Positions 35,064 to 41,824 of a stretch of 56,022 nt of DNA are shown here, in pieces. The notes under the pieces were generated by a model. It saw only the letters and a list, made by a program, of their open reading frames with translations, was not told the DNA's origin and searched no databases. Source of the stretch: a virus. The translations under genes were made by a program, and so were the position numbers. Within the stretch, counting starts at the first letter, position 1. Each line of letters begins with the position of its first letter. The DNA is taken from positions 1 through 56,022 of the IMG/VR virus record IMGVR_UViG_3300018005_000018, one strand, 5' to 3'.

Positions 35064-35095
35064 CAAAGTTAAAATTTAGTTTTCATATTAGCAAA
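35064..35095 (-). promoter_or_regulatory. Bacteroidota-type promoter for the 34.4-35.0 kb unit
   Basis: Minus strand TTTG (35095-35092), 20-base gap, TAACTTTG (35071-35064), 24 bases before the ATG. Confidence 0.7.
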
Positions 35096-35146
35096 TCTTT
35101 TTACATATTTATTTTGCATTATTATATTATTATTTTTGCTTTTTGC

Positions 35147-35177
35147 TTGTTTATTATATATATAAGGTATAAATTTG
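35147..35177 (+). promoter_or_regulatory. Bacteroidota-type promoter for the plus-strand unit
   Basis: TTG (35147-35149), 20-base gap, TAAATTTG (35170-35177), 28 bases before the ATG at 35206. Divergent from the promoter at 35064-35095. Confidence 0.7.
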
Positions 35178-35205
35178 TACTGTTAACCAATTAAAAACAC
35201 ACACA

Positions 35206-35496
35206 ATGAAGACAACAAAAGCAACAGTTAAGAGCTTCATTCGAAGGAATGAAGGTAACCTGTTTATTAACGTTAAATCATCCTTTGATGGTATGACAGA
35301 TTGCTGTGAGCCTTTGCATGATGGATTTGTAAAGGCAAATAAGACTGAAGAATTTTCAGAACGTACTCTTGGAATAGCCGGAGCCTGGTTTGTCGGTCAA
35401 AGTCGTGATTACTTCACGCCTTATAATGTAAATGGTTATAACGGTTATGAGGTGAGTAATAGCTGCGGTCATTTTATTATAGCAGTTAAAAATTAA
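35206..35496 (+). CDS. 96-aa conserved phage/mobile-element protein
   Basis: MKTTKATVKSFIRRNEGNLF then SSFDGMTDCCEPLHDGFVKA and WFVGQSRDYFTPYNVNGYNG. This layout occurs in small Bacteroidota mobile-element proteins found near RadC and antirestriction genes; function unknown. First gene after a good promoter. Confidence 0.6.
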   Translation: MKTTKATVKSFIRRNEGNLFINVKSSFDGMTDCCEPLHDGFVKANKTEEFSERTLGIAGAWFVGQSRDYFTPYNVNGYNGYEVSNSCGHFIIAVKN

Positions 35497-35519
35497 TTAA
35501 GCCTTTTAAAAAATACACA

Positions 35520-35975
35520 ATGGAAACTTACAAGAGCAAAATGCCGGAAATAAAACTAATCCTCAAAAAAGGAGAGGTCTTGAAATGCAAGATCAAAGAA
35601 AGCAAGGACGCTGCCGATTTATTTCGGCAGATATGGGATAAAGACAGTTTAGAATTATACGAAAGTTTTATTTGTATTTATCTTAATCGAGCAAACAACA
35701 CAATAGGATGGTTAAAAATAAGTCAAGGGGGACTATCGGGGACAGTCACAGATGTAAGGCTAATTTTAGCAACTGCCTTGGGCTGTGCTGCATCTGGTAT
35801 GATTATGGCACACAATCACCCTTCAGGCAATATTAATCCTTCTGATTCTGATTCTAAAATAACACAAAAGATTAAAGAAGGTGGTAATATTATGGACATT
35901 CAGGTTTTAGATCATATAATATTGTCAGGCGAAAATGAAGACTATTACAGTTTTGCGGATAATGGATTTATTTAA
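35520..35975 (+). CDS. RadC-like JAB/MPN domain protein
   Basis: 151 aa. MIMAHNHPSGNINPSDSD carries the JAMM metal site H-x-H-x10-D (His98, His100, Asp111) with the RadC signature. The N-terminal helix-hairpin-helix part of long RadC proteins is missing, which is usual in mobile elements. Role is unresolved in the family; a metalloprotease or nuclease activity is assumed. Confidence 0.85.
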   Translation: METYKSKMPEIKLILKKGEVLKCKIKESKDAADLFRQIWDKDSLELYESFICIYLNRANNTIGWLKISQGGLSGTVTDVRLILATALGCAASGMIMAHNHPSGNINPSDSDSKITQKIKEGGNIMDIQVLDHIILSGENEDYYSFADNGFI

Positions 35976-35983
35976 TGTTTTTG

Positions 35984-36032
35984 CCCGTTGCAAGTCGGGA
36001 CAATACAGAGCACTCCGGCAAATAACCGGAGT
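35984..36032 (+). promoter_or_regulatory. Two adjacent hairpins in the gap after the RadC-like gene
   Basis: CCCG/CGGG (35984-35999) and a perfect ACTCCGG/CCGGAGT stem (36012-36018 with 36026-36032, 7-base loop). No T tract follows, so these look like RNA stability or translation-control elements rather than a terminator. Confidence 0.35.
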
Positions 36033-36057
36033 AATGTAAACCAAAAACACACGCATT

Positions 36058-36159
36058 ATGAACTACATTTATTTAATTCCGGTTTTATTCGTGGCCTTGT
36101 GCCTCATTATGATTGTTCTTCCCCAAGTTAAACCCTTTTCGTCTGTTAAAAAACTTTAA
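36058..36159 (+). CDS. 33-aa membrane micro-protein
   Basis: MNYIYLIPVLFVALCLIMIV followed by LPQVKPFSSVKKL. One membrane helix with a basic end. Lies 4 bases before the next gene, after a CA-rich leader like those of neighbouring plus-strand genes (AAACACAC). Role unknown. Confidence 0.45.
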   Translation: MNYIYLIPVLFVALCLIMIVLPQVKPFSSVKKL

Positions 36160-36163
36160 AGTT

Positions 36164-36364
36164 ATGGCACGCAAAAAATGCACTCTGGAAAGTATTGGAA
36201 TTACCACGTTAAAACCTGGTCAATTCTTTTATTCACACAAAGCCGACAAAGATATTACGGCAATTTCTCATTATTATCGGGTGAGAGTAGGAACCGAAAG
36301 ACTAATTTTAATCAATCCGCAAACCTGCAAAGCTCAAAAAATTACCAAAGTGACAATTTTATGA
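36164..36364 (+). CDS. 66-aa hypothetical protein
   Basis: MARKKCTLESIGITTLKPGQ, then YYRVRVGTERLILINPQTCK. Small beta-rich, SH3-like length; no family recognised. The frame is open upstream to 36113, but that would overlap the membrane micro-gene. Its stop overlaps the next ATG (ATGA). Confidence 0.5.
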   Translation: MARKKCTLESIGITTLKPGQFFYSHKADKDITAISHYYRVRVGTERLILINPQTCKAQKITKVTIL

Positions 36365-36576
36365 TTGATATAATGACCGTTAAAAAACCACAAGCAATCG
36401 GGAAGAACTTTATAGTTAAGCGGTGCGCTAGGTGTCGCCAGTTAGTCCTGGATGATCCTGCGCACCCTGTTAATGGTCTGCTGCGTGAAGCCTGTAACCC
36501 TAAGACAGCCGGAGAATATTGGACCACGAAGCAATTACGAAGCACCAAAGCACAAAGGACCTTTAATTTTGGCTAA
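36361..36576 (+). CDS. 71-aa Cys-containing protein
   Basis: MIDIMTVKKPQAIGKNFIVK then RCARCRQLVLDDPAHPVNGL. C-x2-C (CARC) plus a later Cys (REACNPKTAGEYW) may bind zinc. Coupled by ATGA to the gene before; an upstream extension of the frame to 36178 is a shadow of that gene. Confidence 0.5.
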   Translation: MIDIMTVKKPQAIGKNFIVKRCARCRQLVLDDPAHPVNGLLREACNPKTAGEYWTTKQLRSTKAQRTFNFG

Positions 36577-36664
36577 ACGGGAGGCACTAAGAAACGGGAG
36601 ATGCTAATTTCCTTAACGGGAGAGAGACAAAATAATGCGATCAGTATATTGATCAAAACGGGAG
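36575..36664 (+). repeat. Four AACGGGAG repeats with an internal palindrome
   Basis: (A/T)AACGGGAG occurs at 36575-36583, 36592-36600, 36614-36622 and 36656-36664 (steps 17, 22, 42). Between copies three and four lies GATCA-N6-TGATC. This fills most of the 134-base gap before the alanine-repeat gene. Could be regulator sites, iterons or repeated RNA motifs in the leader. Confidence 0.55.
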
Positions 36665-36710
36665 ACACTATAATATTTGAAAGTTCTTTAACCTAAAAAA
36701 GCAATAAAAA

Positions 36711-37334
36711 ATGAACACACAAAAACTTAAAAATTTAAATGCCTGCAGAGAAGCTGTTGAGTATGTAAAAACTCAAAAATCTACTACTCTTGCTTGGCAA
36801 AACTGCCCTCGCGGTGATTGGATGCTTTGGCTTGCATCAAAACTTGGTGTCAATAAGAGATTATTAATTCTTGCAAAAGGCAAATGTGCACAGACTGTGC
36901 TTCATCTTATGAAAGATCAACGAAGTAAGGACGCTGTAAAAGCCGCTATTGATTATGGAGAAGGTAATATTAATGATCAACAACTAGCTGCTTATGCTGC
37001 TGATGCTGCTGCTTATGATTATGCTGCTGATGCTGCTGCTTATGCTGCTGATGCTGCTGCTTATGCTGCTAATGCTGCTAATGCTGCTAATGCTGCTTAT
37101 GCTGCTGCTTATGCTGCTAATGCTGCTTATGCTGCTGATGCTGATGCTTATGCTGCTAATGCTGCTAATGCTGCTAATGCTGCTAATGCTGCTTATGCTG
37201 CTGCTTATGCTGCTAATGCTGCTGATGCTGCTGCTTATGATGCTGCTAGAAAGAACAATCAACTACTAACTGCCAATATTTGCAGAGAGATTCTTACAAA
37301 AGAAGTTTTAACAAAATACAGAAAATTGAAATGA
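36711..37334 (+). CDS. Alanine-repeat protein, Imm-5-like
   Basis: 207 aa. N-terminal NACREAVEYVKTQKSTTLAW, then NCPRGDWMLWLASKLGVNKR matches the start of the family annotated as putative immunity protein (Imm-5). The C-terminal half is an A-A-Y/A-A-N/A-A-D repeat tract of about 90 residues (AADAAAYAANAANAANAAYA), followed by NICREILTKEVL. The repeat should be a long amphipathic alpha-helical solenoid. Immunity is only the database label of the family; its phage role is unknown. Leader carries the AACGGGAG repeats. Confidence 0.7.
   Translation: MNTQKLKNLNACREAVEYVKTQKSTTLAWQNCPRGDWMLWLASKLGVNKRLLILAKGKCAQTVLHLMKDQRSKDAVKAAIDYGEGNINDQQLAAYAADAAAYDYAADAAAYAADAAAYAANAANAANAAYAAAYAANAAYAADADAYAANAANAANAANAAYAAAYAANAADAAAYDAARKNNQLLTANICREILTKEVLTKYRKLK
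36988..37248 (+). repeat. GCT-rich trinucleotide repeat tract
   Basis: Near-perfect runs of GCTGCT followed by TAT, AAT or GAT make up about 260 bases. It leaves other frames open (poly-Leu/Met forward, poly-Ser/Ile reverse), so those frames are artefacts. The tract is prone to slippage. Confidence 0.85.
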
Positions 37335-37474
37335 GCAGCAAAAAACGAGATAATGCTATCTCTAAAATCCTTAAGGATTACGAAAAACGCAAAAGTAAAA
37401 AGCGGGTAAAACTCGGTATATTATTGAAAGAGAATGCTTCTATAAGACGCAAGTGGTACTATTTCTGGAAATAA
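37331..37474 (+). CDS. 47-aa basic protein
   Basis: MSSKKRDNAISKILKDYEKR then KRVKLGILLKENASIRRKWY. Helical and strongly basic. Its ATG overlaps the stop of the alanine-repeat gene (ATGA), so the two are made together. Possibly a nucleic-acid-binding or partner protein. Confidence 0.55.
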   Translation: MSSKKRDNAISKILKDYEKRKSKKRVKLGILLKENASIRRKWYYFWK

Positions 37475-37476
37475 GT

Positions 37477-37484
37477 TATCTTTG
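37477..37484 (+). promoter_or_regulatory. -7 box TATCTTTG before the lysis cassette
   Basis: Exact TAnnTTTG match starting 2 bases after the upstream stop. Predicted RNA start (about 37488) is at the foot of a terminator hairpin. No clear TTG box. Confidence 0.45.
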
Positions 37485-37490
37485 CGTTAA

Positions 37491-37530
37491 GAAGGAGCTC
37501 CGGTTGTGTGTGTTCCGTCTCCTTCTTTTT
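37491..37530 (+). terminator. Terminator/attenuator hairpin upstream of the lysis genes
   Basis: GAAGGAG (37491-37497) pairs with CTCCTTC (37519-37525); CGG/CCG pairs inside extend it; TTTTT follows. It ends the upstream unit and, because a promoter box lies just before it, may attenuate lysis gene expression. Confidence 0.75.
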
Positions 37531-37559
37531 AAAAACACACTTAACCAAATCTAAGCAAT

Positions 37560-38108
37560 ATGAAAAACTTACTTTTGATTATCCTTCTCTGCGGTGCTTC
37601 CCTTGCTTCCGGCAATTCTGACTATCATACATTGTACATTATTCAAGTTCATGGTATAATAAAACCAATTGATAAAGTGGATGTTCAGTTTAAACTATTT
37701 GCGAGCCATTTAAGCCTCATTGAGTCCTCAAATGATTGGAAGGTCGTCAATAGCCTTGGAATGATAGGAAAATACCAGTTTAGCCCTGCTACGCTTGAAA
37801 TTCTCGGATACCACAACATAACTCCCGAAAGATTTAAAGCCGATCCGTCTATTTTTTCGGAAGCAATGCAAGAACAGGCTTTGCAGGATCTCATAAAAAA
37901 TAATCAGAACTCACTTAAAAAATTTGCTTCCTATATTGGTCAGGTGATCAATGGAACACTTATCACAAAAGCCGGGCTTCTCGGAGCTGCTCACTTAGCT
38001 GGTGTCGGGGGTGTTCAGAAGTTTCTCACAAGTGCTCACAATGCCACAGACTGCAATGGTGCATCTGTACAACGATATTTAACAGAATTTCAAAATTTTA
38101 ACGTATGA
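37560..38108 (+). CDS. Exported lytic transglycosylase-like endolysin
   Basis: 182 aa. N-terminal signal peptide (MKNLLLIILLCGASLASG). LSLIESSNDWKVVNSLGMIG then KYQFSPATLEILGY follows the ES...N...G(M/Y)IGKYQF pattern of lytic transglycosylases, with Glu of ESSND as likely catalytic acid. ASYIGQVINGTLITKAGLLG then AAHLAGVGGVQKFL fits the second half of the fold. Cleaves peptidoglycan in the periplasm. First gene of a four-gene coupled lysis set. Confidence 0.75.
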   Translation: MKNLLLIILLCGASLASGNSDYHTLYIIQVHGIIKPIDKVDVQFKLFASHLSLIESSNDWKVVNSLGMIGKYQFSPATLEILGYHNITPERFKADPSIFSEAMQEQALQDLIKNNQNSLKKFASYIGQVINGTLITKAGLLGAAHLAGVGGVQKFLTSAHNATDCNGASVQRYLTEFQNFNV

Positions 38109-38251
38109 AGACAAAACAGAAAGAGTTTAAAGACGGTCTTGGTCACGAATTTGCCGAAGCGCCTCATGTCTTTGGCTGCCTCATTGTCGGGGTTATCCTG
38201 ATGATTGCTGTATATGAATTATTTCGTTATCTTATTCATTTAAAACCATGA
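38105..38251 (+). CDS. 48-aa single-pass membrane protein of the lysis cassette
   Basis: Polar N-terminus (MKTKQKEFKDGLGHEFAEAP) then a membrane helix (GCLIVGVILMIAVYELFRYL). Overlaps the lysin by ATGA and the next gene by ATGA. Layout fits a small holin partner or antiholin. Confidence 0.65.
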   Translation: MKTKQKEFKDGLGHEFAEAPHVFGCLIVGVILMIAVYELFRYLIHLKP

Positions 38252-38412
38252 AAAAATTTACAACATTAATCTTTTTGGTTGTCTGCTTTTTCTTTCTCAT
38301 GCTGGCAGTAGGTGGCGATAAATCCGTTGCAGCAAGGCTTGTATTTCTACTTTTATCTTTTGGTGCTGTATTTTCTGCGCTTTACATTCACTTCGAAATG
38401 GAGAAAAAATGA
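38248..38412 (+). CDS. 54-aa two-pass membrane protein, holin candidate
   Basis: MKKFTTLIFLVVCFFFLMLA, short loop GGDKSVAAR, then LVFLLLSFGAVFSALYIHFE and a charged end. Two membrane helices, tiny size and position right after the lysin are the marks of a class II-type holin. ATGA overlaps on both sides. Confidence 0.65.
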   Translation: MKKFTTLIFLVVCFFFLMLAVGGDKSVAARLVFLLLSFGAVFSALYIHFEMEKK

Positions 38413-38675
38413 GAACATACACACCAAAACAGAAGAAACCCGTTAAGCTCGCTATACAGACAAAGAAGGTTCGTATTGATTACAAAACGGAGATTGAAGT
38501 ATCTGTAGCCATTTCAGATGAAGATGCCAGAAAACACTTCTGGTTAAGAAACAAGAGCTATCCGCATCCAAAGCCTATTATACCAACTATTCCAGAAGCA
38601 GATATAGCAGAAGGAGTGTCTCAGGAAGAACTTGTAGGGATTATTGACGATGAAAATTTACCGGAAATAGAATAA
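38409..38675 (+). CDS. 88-aa hypothetical protein ending the lysis cassette
   Basis: Basic N-terminus (YTPKQKKPVKLAIQTKKVRI), middle beta segment (TEIEVSVAISDEDARKHFWL) and acidic C-terminus (EELVGIIDDENLPEIE). No family recognised. Coupled to the holin-like gene and followed by a terminator. Confidence 0.5.
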   Translation: MRTYTPKQKKPVKLAIQTKKVRIDYKTEIEVSVAISDEDARKHFWLRNKSYPHPKPIIPTIPEADIAEGVSQEELVGIIDDENLPEIE

Positions 38676-38697
38676 GAGGGATGAGATATGGAGTAGT

Positions 38698-38728
38698 CCC
38701 CGCCTCACAGAAATGTGGGGCTTTTTTT
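38698..38728 (+). terminator. Terminator of the lysis unit
   Basis: CCCCGC (38698-38703) with GTGGGG (38715-38720), then seven T. Lies in the gap between convergent units; the gap also has two copies of ATTCTTGGATTC (38733, 38812). Confidence 0.8.
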
Positions 38729-38835
38729 ATTGATTCTTGGATTCTCTATCATATCAACTGAATAACAGACAATTAGTTTTAAAAAACACCCAAAAACAGG
38801 TCAAAAATAGCATTCTTGGATTCCGGTGTAAATAT

Positions 38836-39483
38836 CTACTTCTTTAAACTATCAAAAAACACTTTATTGAGATGCCCAACAACTTCCATAACTTCCTGCA
38901 GCCCATATTTAACACCAATAATTAATCCTTTTGTTGTCGGGAAATATAACTTGTATTCTTTTCGCAACTCCTCTGCCAAGTCTTTTAATTTCTGCCAATT
39001 TGCGGTGTTTTTGCCTTCGGACTGCTCCTCAACCTCTAATGCGTAAGTTATTCGCTGTTCTTCTGTACCATTGTCCCATAGATTGTGTTCATCAAGTGTT
39101 CCGAGAACAATATTTCTGGCATAATACTTAAAATTTGGGTATTTATTCTGTCCTTTTGGTAACACGTGCATAAAACAACTTATCCATAGGGGGGTATTTA
39201 AGTAGTCCCTGAGCCACACACCTGTGATAAATGACTTTTTATCGCTATACTGCCATATTAAGCGAAATAATGCCATTTCTGTGAACTGAGAAGGTTTTAT
39301 TGGCTGTACACTATTTGGTGTTGTTTCAAAATTTCTCACAGTTGTTATGTTTAATTTAAGTTTATTGCGTACATTCTTTCCATCTGTCCGTTTCCATTGA
39401 TGCCTTTCACAATAACCTAAACCAGTATTTTTGTCGGTACCCCAAACTCCAAAATTGCAATTTTCAACAGAACAGGTTCTCAT
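38836..39483 (-). CDS. NinG/HNH-like zinc protein
   Basis: 215 aa. N-terminal zinc-like site (TCSVENCNFGVWGTDKNTGL, GYCERH) and a degenerate HNH-like middle (SCFMHVLPKGQNKYPNFKYY, ARNIVLGTLDEHNLWDNGTE) that resembles phage NinG recombination proteins and related phage nucleases. C-terminal half is helical. It stands alone after a convergent terminator region. Confidence 0.6.
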   Translation of the reverse strand: MRTCSVENCNFGVWGTDKNTGLGYCERHQWKRTDGKNVRNKLKLNITTVRNFETTPNSVQPIKPSQFTEMALFRLIWQYSDKKSFITGVWLRDYLNTPLWISCFMHVLPKGQNKYPNFKYYARNIVLGTLDEHNLWDNGTEEQRITYALEVEEQSEGKNTANWQKLKDLAEELRKEYKLYFPTTKGLIIGVKYGLQEVMEVVGHLNKVFFDSLKK

Positions 39484-39513
39484 AATAATTCTTTTGTTTT
39501 CATAATATTTGAA

Positions 39514-39987
39514 TTATCTAAACATATTGAAATTCACAATAAACTCAATGGCAAGTGCCGTACAATGTGTTGACATATTAACACCAGTCCCAACATCAAA
39601 AGAGATTCTATTTGTAAATTCAGGTATATCTCTGTGAGGAAAATACCTCAACCCAATCAATGCCATAACAGACGGTTCAGGTTCATAGTTATATTTCGGC
39701 CTATCATAGTAAACCATTCCTGCCGATGCTGCGGCTGTGGTAAAGTATAAAGATTCCCTTCCAGGATCGGGATTAGTAAACAATGTCAATGCACCTGAAA
39801 AGCTATGGAACCATCTATCCGGATAAAGTAGTTTCATAGGTCTCCATCCTGCAGAAAGTGAAACATTCCCATATTTCAGTTCCATTCCGGCACATCCCTT
39901 TGCTTGGGAATCCCCGATACGTAGATTAATAGTCTGTGCGTTTGAAATTGCCGGAATCATCAAGAAAAATAAAATCAGTTTTTTCAT
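39514..39987 (-). CDS. Predicted outer-membrane/exported protein
   Basis: 157 aa from MKKLILFFLMIPAISNAQ, a clean signal peptide with A-Q cleavage (an ATG two codons earlier is possible). Mature part is beta-rich with alternating hydrophobics (MELKYGNVSLSAGWRPMKLL, ISFDVGTGVNMSTHCTALAI) ending in Phe-Met-Phe-Arg. Looks like a small outer-membrane or periplasmic protein made in the infected cell. Could block further infection or serve virion anchoring; role inferred. Confidence 0.6.
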   Translation of the reverse strand: MKKLILFFLMIPAISNAQTINLRIGDSQAKGCAGMELKYGNVSLSAGWRPMKLLYPDRWFHSFSGALTLFTNPDPGRESLYFTTAAASAGMVYYDRPKYNYEPEPSVMALIGLRYFPHRDIPEFTNRISFDVGTGVNMSTHCTALAIEFIVNFNMFR

Positions 39988-40001
39988 AGCCATGGGATTA
40001 A

Positions 40002-40211
40002 TTATTTATTATATAAATTCAATAAATTATCTACTAAAAGGAATGCTTCTACTGTATAATTTCTTGTAATATTATCATTTAGAATTTGATCATGCAATTT
40101 CTCTTTTGCACATTTTAGTTCAAATATCAATTTTTTTGACGGTTTAGACATGGGTTTGTGGAGTAAATAATATGCCTTTATTAACCATATAAATTTTTTC
40201 AGCTTTTTCAT
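40002..40211 (-). CDS. 69-aa basic, helical protein
   Basis: MKKLKKFIWLIKAYYLLHKP then ELKCAKEKLHDQILNDNITR. The N-terminus is amphipathic-basic and could touch the membrane; no family recognised. First gene after a promoter-terminator pair, coupled in a unit with the exported protein. Confidence 0.45.
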   Translation of the reverse strand: MKKLKKFIWLIKAYYLLHKPMSKPSKKLIFELKCAKEKLHDQILNDNITRNYTVEAFLLVDNLLNLYNK

Positions 40212-40228
40212 AGTATAGTTTTTAAATT

Positions 40229-40265
40229 AAAAAAGAGGCATTCATCTATCTCAGATTTGTGCCTC
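40229..40265 (-). terminator. Terminator hairpin in the leader of 40002-40211
   Basis: GAGGCA (40265-40260) pairs with TGCCTC (40240-40235) on the minus strand, 19-base loop, then T6. It closes the recombination operon and lies downstream of a promoter at 40300-40330. Confidence 0.7.
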
Positions 40266-40299
40266 CTTTGTTTTGTCAGTAACTACAAGAAGTCTGGCA

Positions 40300-40330
40300 C
40301 AAATATAATATTAATTTTAATTTGTGTCAA
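40300..40330 (-). promoter_or_regulatory. Bacteroidota-type promoter overlapping the recT-like 3' end
   Basis: Minus strand TTG (40330-40328), 20-base gap, TATATTTG (40307-40300). Both boxes match. Transcripts would run into the terminator hairpin about 35-60 bases on. Confidence 0.65.
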
Positions 40331-41819
40331 GTAATTCGTTGATCATTTTTACAGTTGCATTCTTGCAAAATGTCTCTTTATCCGGGAATGCCATTACTAT
40401 GCCCTTTTTCCCTGCCAGTTCCAGATAACGGGTTGCATCTATTTTTGGTGATATGCTCAGAAATAGATTGAATAAAGTTTTTGTTGTGGCAAAATCCCTA
40501 CCCTCACCTTTATCAAAAGGAGGTATCACTAATCCATATTTATTCGTGCTAGTTTCTTCTTTTGACTTTGATGGACCATTGAGAAAGTCGTCTGCAGCCT
40601 TTTCTGCTTTTACCTTGTCAAACTCTTTATTTGGCAAAACTTCTCCTGTCTGTGTATCTGCATCTGGTAGAGTTGGTAATAATTTCCCAAGTTTCCCTTC
40701 CTGATGAGCAAAAATAATCTCCCTGCATTTCTTATTTGTATTTTTCCCCGGGAGTATCTGTAATGCTTCCATCATATCCATATCGTTATTGATGATTTTA
40801 AGAAGTTCAGATGTCTCCATCTTCTCCATGACTGCAAGAGTCAAGTCACCTTCTTTGGGTTCTCTGTGTATCACTTTCCCATCAAGAACCTCAATAGAAC
40901 CCTTGTCACCCACAAATGGAGATTCGTCTTCTGGATTAGCAATATCATCCACTCTTTTCTCAGGTGGCTCAGGCACATTCACAGTCTCAGTCTCATTACT
41001 GACATTATTAACCGTTGGCTGCATGATAGTCTGTTTAATTTCGCTAAAATCTGGTCCTTTGATCTTATCCGCAACACGCTCTGTCATTTTTTCGCTTCTT
41101 TTCTGCGCGTGTTCCTTGTCTGGAATAGTGATCTTATTTCCATCAGCGGTTTCAATTACCTCTGCTACATCTTTTGGAAGGTCCATCGCTTCCTCTGTGG
41201 TATAGATGCCTGCCATGACATCCGGGAACATATCTCTGGCTAAGAATCCTAATGCTCTGTAATTAATCATTCTTGCCGGGTATTTCCACCACGCAGAGGC
41301 TTTATATTTCCATCCATCCTGTCCATTGACTTGTTGTTCTGTGATCCATAACCCCGCTCTTTTTGCCTGTGCAACCGAGAATGACCTTGATAACGTCTGA
41401 CCATTATCTGACCGTGTGGCTGTAATCTTAACAACCAAATCACCATTTTCTATTGATCCTGTTTCTTCCTCAACCCATGAACTCGGCTTCAATTTCCCTG
41501 AATTAAAGATCATACTTTTTGCCAAATCACCTTTTATCGAAAGCAAACCATTAACAGGAATGATATGTTGTAATGCGGTCAACGGAGGTAATTGTAATTG
41601 ATAACCCTGAATCAATACAGCCACGACTGCCGGAGTCTTTCCCTTTGTGAAGTCAGGCTTCCCATCAGGTAGCTTCTCATAGAAGTGATTTGGAACGAGC
41701 TTGCTATCCAGAAGGATTTTTGCAAACCGTTCCATTTTTTCCACGCTATCATAGGCATCTTCCACGAATTTTGGAAGTCGCGTCTCTGCCGATTTTACTA
41801 ATGCTTTTTCTGTTTCCAT
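40317..41819 (-). CDS. RecT-like single-strand annealing protein
   Basis: 500 aa from METEKALVKSAETRLPKFVE (an upstream in-frame start at 41864 overlaps the previous gene). Core pattern: AVVAVLIQGYQLQLPPLTAL, QHIIPVNGLLSIKGDLAKSM, SFSVAQAKRAGLW, ASAWWKYPARMINYRALGFL, ARDMFPDVMAGIYTTEEA. This is the RecT/Rad52-like phage recombinase layout. The C-terminal third is a charged, perhaps flexible region with a last helical domain. Works with the YqaJ exonuclease encoded upstream: the nuclease resects ends, this protein anneals strands. Confidence 0.75.
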   Translation of the reverse strand: METEKALVKSAETRLPKFVEDAYDSVEKMERFAKILLDSKLVPNHFYEKLPDGKPDFTKGKTPAVVAVLIQGYQLQLPPLTALQHIIPVNGLLSIKGDLAKSMIFNSGKLKPSSWVEEETGSIENGDLVVKITATRSDNGQTLSRSFSVAQAKRAGLWITEQQVNGQDGWKYKASAWWKYPARMINYRALGFLARDMFPDVMAGIYTTEEAMDLPKDVAEVIETADGNKITIPDKEHAQKRSEKMTERVADKIKGPDFSEIKQTIMQPTVNNVSNETETVNVPEPPEKRVDDIANPEDESPFVGDKGSIEVLDGKVIHREPKEGDLTLAVMEKMETSELLKIINNDMDMMEALQILPGKNTNKKCREIIFAHQEGKLGKLLPTLPDADTQTGEVLPNKEFDKVKAEKAADDFLNGPSKSKEETSTNKYGLVIPPFDKGEGRDFATTKTLFNLFLSISPKIDATRYLELAGKKGIVMAFPDKETFCKNATVKMINELLDTN

Positions 41820-41824
41820 ATTAT

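Noticed and set aside
36984-37269. Long poly-Ser/Ile (minus) and poly-Leu/Met (plus) open frames
   Set aside because: They are other-frame readings of the GCT-rich repeat tract; the Ala-repeat frame has a native N-terminus and C-terminus.
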